Shown piece after piece: positions 35,515 to 44,454 of a stretch of DNA of 64,000 bases. Origin of the DNA: Dendrobium chrysotoxum (Eukaryota > Streptophyta > Magnoliopsida > Asparagales > Orchidaceae); NCBI GenBank assembly GCA_019925795.1, contig CM034300.1, positions 32,289,591 through 32,353,590 on the forward strand, written 5' to 3'. The translations under genes and the position numbers were made by a program. Numbering within the stretch: position 1 is the stretch's first letter; every line of letters starts with the position of its first letter. The notes under the pieces are model-generated. The model searched no databases. It saw nothing but the letters and a program-made list of their open reading frames with translations, and was not told the origin of the DNA.

Positions 35515-36653
35515 ATGGCTGGTGGCAAATGTTCGTGGCAAAAGGGTGCAAGTTCCTCCCGTGGGCATGTTAATCCTCTCTTCCCAAATGCAGCTGATCA
35601 GGATACTTTCGAGTGCTATCATGACGTGGGGATCAGGCATTCTAAAATAGTAAATCCTCACACCCTCACCTATCCTATTCTTGATCTGTTCGCATACACC
35701 TCTCTCACCTTCAACCTTACACTAGCCTTTCCGTTTAATCTTGAACTCCTTCAAATTTTCTTTGCCAATTTGTGCATTTCCATGGACTATTCCACTCTTC
35801 GCTCGTATGTCAATCAACGTCCCGTGGAACTCACTACCCAAGATTTTCACAACATTCATCACCTTTCTGTCACTGGTGACAAACTCCACACGCTTATCAC
35901 TAACCCTGACTATGATTGGAGTGTCTCCACTGACTTCCTTCATAATACGAATGCCACCTATCATGACAATGCTTGCACTTCACTTCTTAAGGATGCACAG
36001 ACCATTCAGCACGTCCTTCGTTCCTCCATCATTCCAAAGCAGGGGATCAAATTCACATCACCCCGTTACTGCCCTTGACCACATACTACATCTAGGCCCG
36101 CATGGAGTTTAATGCCTCTGACCTTATTATCTGATACATAGAGCACCTCACTACTATTAGGGATCCGGGTCATAGGCGTCGCCCAAATCTGGCTTTAGGT
36201 CATCTCATTCATTATGCCTTAGAAACCAAATATGACATTCAGTATCCTGTCTCTCCTGATGTCCCTCCTTCCTTCTTCACAAATAATTCATTCCACATCC
36301 TACATAGCACTCAACTACATCCGGAGCCCGCCCCGGATGTTGAGGAGGAAGAGGAAGAGGCTATTCCAGTTCCTGCTGCACCCAATGCACCTGCTCCCCT
36401 TTGCATTTCCTCTCCTTTTGACCACCTGGTGCAGCTCTTCGATCAATGGGAGGCCAGATTCGACTCCTATGTGGTTGCCTAGGAGCAGCGACACGCTGAG
36501 GACCTCCAGTGCTTCACTGACTATGCTGCGCAGCAGCAACAACAGCATGACCAAGACATTACCTGGATTGGAGCCCACTTTCAAGCCATTCACAACTACT
36601 TAAACCCACCACCGCCACCTCCTTCTTCCGATCAGGATCCGCCTCCATTCTAG
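35515..36653 (+). pseudogene. Copia-1 ORF3, plant transposon protein-like
   Basis: Third ORF, on the sense strand after pol. ATG at 35515; open to 36078. A shift near 36060 then moves it to a second frame that continues to the stop at 36651-36653 with two in-frame stops (about 36132 and 36480). The N-terminal part has 'LDLFAYTSLTFNLTLAFPF' and 'FFANLCISMDYSTLRSYVN', resembling the 'putative plant transposon protein' domain (FYANL...SYVRG type). The C-terminal part has a Glu-rich run, 'FDHLVQLFDQWEARFDSYVV', a Gln run and a Pro-rich end. No signal peptide or clear membrane segment was seen, so it does not look like an envelope protein. The C-terminal half also survives in Copia-2. Confidence 0.75.
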
Positions 36654-36898
36654 AGTTCTGTTTTGTAGTTATTTTCTTTTCTGTTTTGTACTGATGTTTC
36701 AGTATTTCTGGTTACCCTCCTCCTTTTTGTGATGTCAAATGGGGGAGTTAGTTGTAGTCGTTTGTGTTTTTGTTATGTGTTATATTTCTTGTATTAGCTT
36801 TGTTTTTAAATGAAAATTTGAAAAAAATTATTTTTGGATCTCCTAGTTATTTTTCAAACTACTGTACAAATATTTGCCATCATCAAAAAGGGAGAGAT
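36654..36898 (+). promoter_or_regulatory. Copia-1 3' leader with two polypurine tracts
   Basis: Non-coding. 'gatgtcaaatgggggagtta' (about 36731-36750) resembles the extra polypurine tracts known in Sireviruses. 'catcaaaaagggagagat' (36881-36898) directly precedes the 3' LTR and is the tract that would prime plus-strand DNA. Confidence 0.8.
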
Positions 36899-37151
36899 TA
36901 TTGCAAATCTAGTTCTGATGATGACAAACATGTCTCTATTGTGTTTTGCTTGGCTAACCCATTTCAGGCACAAAAGATTACGAGCAACTCAAGCCAACTC
37001 AAAGATCGGGTCCAAGTGTGTCTAAGTGTACTATTTTTCTTTTTCTTGAGTCAATTGTAATGTAACTGATCCCCTAGCTAAGTAACCCTGCACACACACA
37101 CTCAGGGGGAGAGCTTGAGTGAATTAGAGTTTTTTTTTAAATTTTTGTTCT

Positions 37152-37826
37152 GATCGTCCTGGACGATAGTCACATCGTCCGGGACGATCAAGTAAAAATA
37201 GAAACTCTAATTAGGGCGACCAAGTTAAGAGGGTCTGATTAAGTAGATCATCTTGGACGATCTTTGGATCGTACGAGACGATATGCTCAAATCAAAAATT
37301 CTCAGCCGCCAGATCAAGTTAGGCAAGTTTTTATTTTAAGATATTTGATCTGATCGTCCCGGACGATACGTGTATCTTCTAGGACGATTCAGTACAATCA
37401 TGCCTAAGTTAATCTCATAATTAAGGAAAGCAATTTATATTTGATTGATACGATCATATCATCCTGCATGATCACAGGATCGTCCCGGACGATCATGATC
37501 GTCTAGTGCATTTCAGTTGTACGGCCCGAACTGTGTACAGGATGATTTGGCTACTTTTTGAACTAATCATACAGGACGATCTCCTTATCGTCCTGGATGA
37601 TTAAGTCATTTTTTTGTCATCCAACACAACTTTCTCTGGACGACCCGGCTATCTTTTGGACGATATTCCTCGATTTACACTAATCGTCCCGGACGATCGC
37701 AGGATCGTACGGGACGATATGAACAATTTTTTCTATTGATCGTCCAGAAGAGCCAGATCGTCCAAGCTAATGCAGCTGATTTTGAACTGATCGTACAGGA
37801 TGATCTATCGATCGTCCTGGATGATC
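37152..37826 (+). promoter_or_regulatory. Seven paired palindromes in the Copia-1 3' LTR
   Basis: 15-bp boxes (ATCGTCCNGGACGAT, some with GTAC in one half) start at 37153/37174, 37247/37268, 37353/37374, 37458/37479, 37566/37587, 37683/37704 and 37790/37811. All seven pairs are exactly 21 bp centre to centre. Pair starts are 94, 106, 105, 108, 117 and 107 bp apart. Isolated half sites lie between the later pairs (for example near 37640 and 37745). Two helical turns between centres suggests two dimers on one DNA face. Confidence 0.9.
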
Positions 37827-37868
37827 TTGGCCGACTAGTTGAGATTTAGGGTAAATTTTAAGCTCTCC

Positions 37869-37876
37869 TATAAAAG
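37869..37876 (+). promoter_or_regulatory. TATA box of the Copia-1 3' LTR
   Basis: 'tataaaag', same context as in the 5' LTR, 43 bp after the last palindrome pair. Confidence 0.8.
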
Positions 37877-38092
37877 ATCTTTTTCTTTCAACAAGAAAAA
37901 TCTTTTACCACTTTCCTTTCCAGAGAAATCCTAGAGAGAGAAAGTTTGGGAGAGAGAGAAAGGATCTTGTGAGGGGGAGTTAGTGAGGGATTCACTAAGG
38001 TTGCTCCAAGCAAGGATCAGAGTCTTCTTCTCCGCTCGTCGTCTTTTGTCTAGTTGGTGTTCGTTGTGGGAGGATCGTTCGCAAGAAGATCC

Positions 38093-38215
38093 AGGGTTCT
38101 TTGTCCGCTTCAGGTGGAAGCAAAAGGAGTCCGAAGGTTCTCTGCCTGCTTCAGGAGGATGCAAAAGGAGGTTAAGTTCTCTGCCTCACCGGGTGGTGGA
38201 AAGGAGGTTTTTTGT
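38093..38215 (+). repeat. 40-bp minisatellite in the Copia-1 3' LTR leader
   Basis: Three units starting 'ggttcttt' or 'gttctctgcc', period about 40 bp, collinear with 29358-29480. Confidence 0.8.
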
Positions 38216-38560
38216 ACAGGCTTCTCCGCCTTGCTGTGGGAGCAAAAGGAGAGTCACTTTTTGTTTAGTGCAATACCCGGAGGGGAGGCTCCGCGGAGTG
38301 GACGTAGGTCAAGTTGACCGAACCACTATAAAATCTGGTTTGCTTTTTTGATTCTGTTTTACACTTTACTTTTCTTATATTAACTTCTTGGTTGAATATC
38401 TATGATTTATCTTTTCGTTCTTGTTTACTTGTTTCCGCTGCAAAGTATCGAAAAGATTTTTTCTGTTCCTCGTGAAATTTTTAAATAACAAATTCACCCC
38501 CCCCTCTTGGTTAGCCTCGGGACTAGTTTACTAGGGCTTAACATCCCTTTCGAAGTTTCA

Positions 38561-38565
38561 ATTCC
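38561..38565. repeat. Target-site duplication of Copia-1 (right, ATTCC)
   Basis: Partner of ATTCA at 28178-28182, one mismatch. Confidence 0.8.
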
Positions 38566-38926
38566 ACAAACATTTTCATTGAATAACATCTGTGCTACCA
38601 TAAACCATAGCAATCCTCTACATACCTTTGCTAACAATATTAACTTCTCCAACAACAACTTGAGCAGAAGCCATAATAACTGAAAAGAAACAAATATTAG
38701 TTCTCTAGCACACCATAATGCCACCTGATAAACCATTCACATGATCAAGAAAGAAATCCCAATTATCAATAATGAATTTCTTAAACTCGAACCTATCAAA
38801 GGAAGTGATCTTCGTCTCCACAAGCCCAATAAAAAACATATCAAATTCTTTCATAAACTCCTTTAAGTAATGAGAGGATTCATTCTTCTTAGCCCCCCTA
38901 CAATTCCAAAAAGCTATGGATGTCAT
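38561..38926 (-). pseudogene. LINE B ORF2, endonuclease N-terminus
   Basis: Start of ORF2, cut by Copia-1 after about 120 codons. Frame 38705-38926 reads 'MTSIAFWNCRGAKKNESS', the usual beginning of plant L1 endonuclease (WNCRG), then 'FIGLVETKI' carrying the catalytic Glu, then 'SGGIMVC'. Further on the frame has two stops around a decayed 'MVYGSTD' block (about 38600). The remainder of the domain is at 27840-28177. Overlapping minus-strand frame 38494-38736 is a shadow running into the LTR. Confidence 0.9.
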
Positions 38927-39009
38927 TTATGATTCAAAGTGGGATTTCTCCTGCTAAAATTTTTCTTCTTCAAATTAGCTTTCCTACTTTGAGACAACCA
39001 ATTCACCTT

Positions 39010-40806
39010 GCCAAGAGACTTTAGTTCCTTCTAAAGTTTAAACTTCATTAGTGCAGAAGATTCTCCCTCCAAAGTAATTCCAGATTCAACAATATCATTC
39101 ACAGCATTTTCCAATTCACCTTCTTCTAAATCAACCTTCTTTGATTCAGTCAACACTGAATTACTTACATTTTCCTCCTCACCATGGATATTTTCCAACA
39201 CCTTGAACATCTTACTTTCCATAGGAATTGCAATGCAGGACAAAGAAGGATCTTTATGAAAATTATTGGAGACTTCCATACCTTTCTCAGCTAACACAGT
39301 CTGCATTTTCCATCCATAAACAAAACTTGATCATCCTCTTTTCTGCTCCGTTCTGGATCCAGCTGGTCCTTAACACCAAAAGTGTCATGCAAAATGCCAT
39401 CCTCATTCTGCACAGTCCTATCCACTATGCCTTGAATCTCATATGAATGACTTAAAACTAAAGGATTCGCTGCACCCTCCACATTCTCCTTACCAGAATT
39501 TGGCAAATGCAATTCCACCAAAATTTTCTCGTTCACATTCTTAGACTGATTCTTCTCCCTATAAACTGGCTCAGCACCCTTAGCAATATTATTTTTCTGG
39601 AAATTAACAGTAGGCTTCCTTATACTTCTATGATTAAGATGAATCTATGGGACATAAGAAGATTCCTTTAAACCATCCAGCTGATAAGCTTCTCCAGAGT
39701 TAACACCAGGGACATCTTACTTCACACTAGCTACTTCAGAGTTAATAACAAGAACCTTTGGCTTCACACCTCCTTTAAGAGGAACTTCAAAATCCCTCAT
39801 ATTACAAATATTGATCAAATGACCAATCTTCCCAAACATATAACAAAAAGAAGAGATTCTCTCATACTCCACTTTTTGAAAGAATCGGCCATCAAAACCA
39901 TCCACCTAAACACTCAAAGGAAGTTACTTATCTAGCTCCATCCGAACAAATATTCTAGCAAACTTCCTTCTACCCCATTAAAACATATTACCATCTAACA
40001 AAAGCAGAGTACCAATCATCAAAGCTATTCGAGCCATAATAATCTCATCTCAGCAATAAAGAGGTAGATTAGGCAACCTAATCCAAACCGGCGATGGTAA
40101 ACCTTTTAAAGAAGAGGAAGAAAACATATGGCTCCATTTTTCAAGGCCTACAATATGGCCATTTACAAATCAAGGGCCACCTGTAAGAACATTCTCCATA
40201 GCTTCATTCGAAATGAAAGAACATAATACACAACCTAAGCAAATGCTGGTAAGGTGAAACTTCCTGAAATGAGACCACTGACGTCGAAGTTCGGCCGTAA
40301 TAACTTGCACAAGATTTTCTTTCCCAAATACTTCAGCAACCACAGATAATCGTAGTTTCTAAAAATTACTAATGACATTCTCCATATGTAACCTAACTGC
40401 GATTCCATCTTCAGACTAAAAATAATTTTTTTGAAAAATCACATTTAATATAAGGCCTTCTTATCCACGGATTGATCTTTTTTCCATTCAAACCAACACC
40501 CTTATTAGATTCCTTGACAGGCAAATCACGAACATCTACACTGTTATGAGCATTACCTCGAAGAACTGGTAGGCCATTCAACTTTTCTTGACCTCCATCC
40601 ACCATTAAGACCGGCTTAGAATTAACTTTGGCAAAAGTGTTCACAAAAAGATTCATACCAGAAGAAGAAGGAGCATCCACATCATTATAGGCAACTTTAT
40701 TCTTAATCCGAGGAGTCTTCACCATAGATTCATCTACAACTTGTTTACCCTTACCACTTACAGGAGAAGGTTTCGAAGGAACATCTGAAGGTTCCTTAAT
40801 AACCAA
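39010..40806 (-). pseudogene. LINE B ORF1, DUF4283 and zinc-knuckle protein
   Basis: RNA-binding ORF1 of a plant L1. The frame opens at 40806 with a Pro/Ser/Lys-rich region (40411-40806). A DUF4283-like fold follows at about 39990-40350, readable as 'WSHFRKFHLTSICLGCVLCS', 'GPWFVNGHIVGLEKW' and 'WIRLPNLPLYCWDE', broken by stops and shifts. A zf-CCHC_4-like end is in 39717-39905 ('FCYMFGKIGHLINIC', where the second Cys of the knuckle is Phe). An acidic C-terminus covers 39291-39536 and 39031-39306. It ends about 85 bp before the ORF2 start, as usual for L1. Confidence 0.85.
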
Positions 40807-40984
40807 AGGCGCATTAGCAAAAATAAATTTCTTTTACTTCACATCAATCAAAGAACCGCCAAAGATCGATGAACGATAAGAACCATTGAAGAGTGAATCA
40901 ATAGGTTTCTTGCCACCGGAGGTGGTGTACGAGCAATCTGCTACCATCAGCAAAAATTTTGCCAAGAAGATGCCTCTTGCCTCC

Positions 40985-40989
40985 CCACC
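40985..40989. repeat. Target-site duplication of LINE B (right copy)
   Basis: 'ccacc', partner of 24395-24399. It lies at the LINE B 5' end, inside the RNase H region of LINE A. Confidence 0.7.
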
Positions 40990-41843
40990 ATCCAATCAGA
41001 TTTGCAAAAAGAATCTTGAAGTTGATTGATGAGATTTTGATTTTCTCCCTCAATAATAATTCCCTCCACCTTAAACATCCACTTTTGTACAACCTTCTTG
41101 AAATATTTAGCTGCCAACAACTCAACCTGTACAATATCCCAATGCATACCACCAAAACAAAAAGCCAACAAGAATCTTCTTTTATTGTCTCTTACTACTC
41201 CACCAACATCTGCTTTATTTTTTTCAACAAAGAAGCATCAATGTTAGTTTTAATCCACTCGGGGGGAGGATGGCGCCAAAAATTGCAAAAAAGCTAATGC
41301 TGGTTTACACCCCAGTTTCCTGAGATAAACTTATTATAGGGATAAGAAGCAACAAAGCTCATAACTTCTGAAGCAATAAAAATAGCACTATCTTCTCTAC
41401 CTCCATGCTTCATATTATTCCTACTTTTCCAAGACAAGAATAGCATTGTACAATACACCTTGGAAATAAAAAAATTTGAATCAGCTAACCTCTCCAAAGC
41501 CAATATGCATTCTTGAAAAGATCTTAAAACTGGAACTTGAATCTCCCACACATTCAACAAATTAATTAGCTGAATCAATCTTAAACACCCAGCTGATATA
41601 TGGTCAATATTTTCCATTGCCTCACTCCCTCTTGGAAATAGATTACTACTCATCAATCTTCTATGCATTAGTAAATCAGTAGTTGGAATAGCATTATTGT
41701 ATAAATGCCATAAAAAAATCTCCCCCAGAGAGTTCAATTTTAGCTTCCTTGTCCATCTCCAATAATTGTCATCCGTTTCATCTTCCTGCTCTGTTATTGA
41801 AATTAGAGAAGATAATGTCTTCCTAGAAAATTTGTACTTCAAT
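40990..41843 (-). pseudogene. LINE A, zinc-binding and RNase H part of ORF2 (5'-truncated)
   Basis: 5' portion of LINE A. Frame 41294-41857 (187 codons) holds the RVT zinc-binding domain: 'WRWTRKLKLNSLGEIFLWHL' then 'NIDHISAGCLRL', and a linker to 'WGVNQH'. The first five codons (ATG included) come from the flanking target duplication, not from the element. After shifts the RNase H follows at 40990-41290 ('HWDIVQVELLAAKYFKKVV', 'GIIIEGENQNL'). The frame resumes at 24394. Truncation within ORF2 is the usual result of incomplete target-primed reverse transcription. Confidence 0.9.
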
Positions 41844-41857
41844 TCCAAACCTTCCAA
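41844..41857. repeat. 14-bp target-site duplication of LINE A (right copy)
   Basis: Perfect copy of 24127-24140, marking the truncated 5' end of LINE A. Confidence 0.92.
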
Positions 41858-42529
41858 GTTTCGGTGTGAATCTCCTCCTATACTTTCCCTTTCTTTGAAG
41901 ATGCCCTCTAGTTTGTTGAGGTAGGTTTGATCCCCCTAATATTGTTATCCCATCACTTGGACTAGAAAGAAGTCTTTTAAGTCTTATATAATCCAAATCT
42001 ACTAGTGGTGGAGCAAGCCCCCAGTGTCACAATCATAGTTCAAATTCAAATTTCCCTATTTTGGATTAATTTCCTTTTAGGCCCTGATCATTAAAATATC
42101 TTTCAATTATATTGATTATTTTAGTCAATGCCAATGTGTGTGATTTATTTTTTAAGTTTATTAGACCTATTGGAGGTCCATTGGTTGACCTCATTTTTGA
42201 GTGACGTCAATTTTCCACATTAAATATTTAATCTCTATCCACCAATAATTAGACTACACTTCAAACTTAAAATTAATGTCAACATTATGATTTATTATAG
42301 TAACCTGATCTTTGACCCATAAAAATATCAGTTGATAGCCACCTGTTATTATCATTAGATCATTTGATCTATCACTTGATAATAACATAATGATTATTAG
42401 TAATATGATCATTACAAAATGAAAATCCCTTTAATCATTAACCCTTATTGATCAACTCAAAACTCAAACCAAAATCAGATTTAAAATCCATCAGTTGAAA
42501 GTCACCATGGAGAGTCACTTGGTTATCTA
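41858..42529. repeat. Continuation of the repeat array and LTR-like flank
   Basis: 41858-42060 resumes the DNA interrupted by LINE A; one unit with the core 'gtggtggagcaagccccc' lies near 42003. 42060-42529 is AT-rich without genes and may belong to an inverted LTR-like repeat that continues at 52152 after Copia-2. The match to 22800-23240 is weak by eye. Confidence 0.4.
42525..42529. repeat. Target-site duplication of Copia-2 (left, ATCTA)
   Basis: Five bases outside the low-coordinate LTR end; the partner at 52147-52151 is ATCTG, four of five matching. Confidence 0.8.
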
Positions 42530-42904
42530 TGAAAGTTTGTGAGGGTTGTTAAACCTTTATGAACTAGCCCAAGGCTAACCAAGAGGGTGGGTGAATTGGT
42601 TATTTTAAAAAATTCTTTAACAAACAAAAAATGAAAACCCCTTGATGTGGAACTAGATTAGTTTCACAATAACAAAAATTAGAGATTTTCACATATAACA
42701 AATCATAGAAAAACACAAAAATTAAATGTAGAAAAGTAAACAGAAAGAACACACAAAAATTATAGTGGTTCGGTCAACTTGACCTATGCCCACTCCCCAG
42801 AAACCTCCTTTCTAGGTATTGAACTAAAAGTAGTGTCTCTCCTTTAGCCCCCACACCAAGTTGGAGAAGCCCTTATAAAATCTTTCCACTAACCCGATGA
42901 GGCA

Positions 42905-43075
42905 GAGTACCTTGAATCCCTTTACTCCCTCTTGGAATAGGCAGAGAACTTGGAAATCCTTTTACTCCCTCCTAGAGTAGGTAGAAAACCTAGAAATCCT
43001 TTCACACCCTCTTGGAGTAGGAACAGAATCTTGGAATCCTTTTTCACCCTCTTGGTGATGGCAAAGAATGTGGAT
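42905..43075 (-). repeat. 40-bp minisatellite in the Copia-2 3' LTR
   Basis: On the plus strand 'tttactccctcttggagtag' blocks recur near 42921, 42961, 43001 and 43041, a 40-bp period, each followed by 'gcagagaacctggaaatcc'. Read on the sense strand each unit begins 'ggttctctgcctactcc', like the Copia-1 leader. Confidence 0.85.
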
Positions 43076-43319
43076 CTGATGCTGAAGAATGTCCCCCTAG
43101 AGCCACCAAGGAAACCACAAAAGCAGCTTGAAGAAGGAGATGGAAACCTTACTTGGAGTAGCCTTTGTGAATCCCTCACAATTCCCCATCACAAGGATCT
43201 CTCTCATTCCCAAGCTCTCTCTCATATGAACTCCACAGCAAAAAGATTTCTTAATAAGAGTATTAGAAATTCTTAATTTGTGGGCTTAAAAAAACTCTAA
43301 ATTTTAAGAGATCTATCTT

Positions 43320-43760
43320 CCATTCATACAGTACGATACACGTATTGTAACATATAATCAGTGTAATTTAGAATGGTCCAGTAAGTTAATGTAGATGAAT
43401 TATTTAACCGTTAACCATTTTATACAGTATGATCAAAATATTGTACAATATGAACTTTAGAAATTTCTTTTGTTAGTTTTGGATGATACTTGGGATAGCC
43501 TACCTCATACACTATCGATCTTCTAACACTGTAGAAATCTTACAGTATGATTAGTACAAAATCATGGATTTCATTCAGTATGATCTCTGAGATGGAAAAA
43601 GTTATACTCATTCAATTATACAGCACTTGGGATATCGTACCATACGATCAATACAAAAATTATGGATGTCATTCAGTATGATTTTTGGGATGACCAAATT
43701 CATACTCTGCTAACATTATTGTATGAGATAAATCGCACGATATGATCGGTGATAATAATT
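43320..43760 (-). promoter_or_regulatory. Paired palindromes with GTAC-type core, Copia-2 3' LTR
   Basis: A clear pair starts at 43419 and 43440 (centres 21 bp apart): 'tttatacagtatgat' and 'attgtacaatatgaa'. Other boxes include 'cagtacgat' near 43330, 'gtaccatacgatc' near 43640 and 'cgcacgatatgatcg' near 43735. The half-site is ATCRTAC where Copia-1 has ATCGTCC. Confidence 0.7.
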
Positions 43761-44309
43761 GTCCATGATTTGATTGTCTGACATTGAGGGATTAATTAAG
43801 AATGATTTTAATTAGAGCATATAGTATGAACCTAATCGTACTGTATGATCATCATATAATTAGTATCTTTCTTAAACTCTGGTGGCTAGGGTTTTGATAG
43901 AGCATAATAGATTGTATGGTATGAATTAAAATCATACCAATATGAAACAAAATCAAACAAAAAGAAGCCAAAATCGTACAATATGATTTACTTAAAAAGA
44001 AAACTCTCTCAAAAATATTTTTTTCTCTCCCCCTACATGTGTGCAAGGTTACTCAGCAATGATATCCACCCAGTTACATGATACAACTAAAGAAAGGAAA
44101 AAATACAGACCAAATTGAAAATATAAATTGTAACCCTAGTCTACCCAGTCTTGAGCTGATCAGAATTACAAGTGAACTGTGGATTTAATTCTTGAAATGT
44201 TAGTACACACAACACAGAACAAAATATTACAGAAATAGGGGAAAGTAGTAACAGACACAATAAAGTTTGTTATCATCAAAATTACAGTGCTTGAATCAGA
44301 TTAGAAATA

Positions 44310-44454
44310 ATCTCCCCCTATGTTATGGTGACAAATATTATTGTTTAGGATTTTTAAAAAATTGCTTTCCTCTAAACTCCCCCTTATAAAAAATAAATAA
44401 TAATACGAAAAGAAAGGAAACAATCAACAAACATAAATCTCCCCCTTTGACATC
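44310..44454 (-). promoter_or_regulatory. Copia-2 polypurine tracts
   Basis: Three tracts read on the minus strand: 'agggggagat' at 44310-44319 directly beside the LTR, 'aagggggagt' at 44375-44384, and 'gatgtcaaagggggagat' at 44437-44454. Multiple tracts before the 3' LTR are a known Sirevirus trait. Confidence 0.8.

Larger units (their letters stand above)
28183..38560 (+). mobile_element. Copia-1, Sirevirus-like Ty1/copia element
   Basis: Complete from LTR to LTR except for an internal deletion. It has a 5' LTR (28183 to about 29656, 3' end lost), gag remnant, protease, integrase, RT, RNase H, a non-coding spacer, ORF3 (35515-36653), a polypurine tract and the 3' LTR (36899-38560). The coiled-coil gag after a CLMA-like motif and the extra ORF after pol point to the Sirevirus lineage. 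The LTRs differ by several per cent by eye, many differences being CpG to TpG or CpA, so the insertion is moderately old. It lies antisense in the ORF2 of LINE B. Confidence 0.92.
36899..38560 (+). repeat. Copia-1 3' LTR
   Basis: 1662 bp. It starts TATTGCAAAT (TG of the 5' copy mutated to TA) and ends ...GTTTCA at 38560, matching the end of the Copia-2 LTR next to its primer site (...ATTTTCA). U3 holds seven paired palindromes, then the TATA box at 37869-37876, then a leader with an (AG)n run and a 40-bp minisatellite, then a T-rich end with a run of C ('cacccccccctcttgg'). Confidence 0.92.
24400..40984 (-). mobile_element. LINE B, nearly full-length L1-type LINE (contains Copia-1)
   Basis: Minus-strand L1 element of about 6.2 kb once Copia-1 (28183-38560) and one target duplication are removed. 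Order in its own direction: 5' leader (40810-40984), ORF1 (about 39010-40806), ORF2 endonuclease (38926 to the Copia insertion, then 28177-27840), reverse transcriptase (27328-25727), zinc-binding domain (25523-25119), RNase H (to about 24640), then an A-rich tail (plus-strand T-rich 24401-24420). It inserted in LINE A, a related element. Stops are far fewer than in the gypsy copies, so it is younger. Confidence 0.9.
42530..44309 (-). repeat. Copia-2 3' LTR
   Basis: 1780 bp. The U3 end is at 44309 ('tatttctaatctg' on minus, preceded by the polypurine tract) and the U5 end at 42530 (...TTTCA). It contains palindrome pairs of the type ATCRTACNGTAYGAT in 43330-43760, for example boxes starting 43419 and 43440 (21 bp apart), and a four-unit 40-bp minisatellite at 42905-43075. 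Confidence 0.9.

Noticed and set aside
35722..35964. 80-codon minus-strand frame inside ORF3
   Set aside because: Shadow of the plus-strand ORF3 coding sequence; the remnant of this gene in Copia-2 is read on the same strand as pol.
37152..37826. Possible CRISPR-like array because of regularly spaced palindromic repeats
   Set aside because: This is plant retrotransposon DNA. Repeats are 15 bp in pairs, spacers are homologous between LTRs, and no cas genes exist here.
38054..38317. Frames of 87-122 codons in the Copia-1 3' LTR, also seen in the 5' LTR
   Set aside because: They come from the G-rich 40-bp minisatellite leader; similarity between the copies is LTR identity, not protein conservation.
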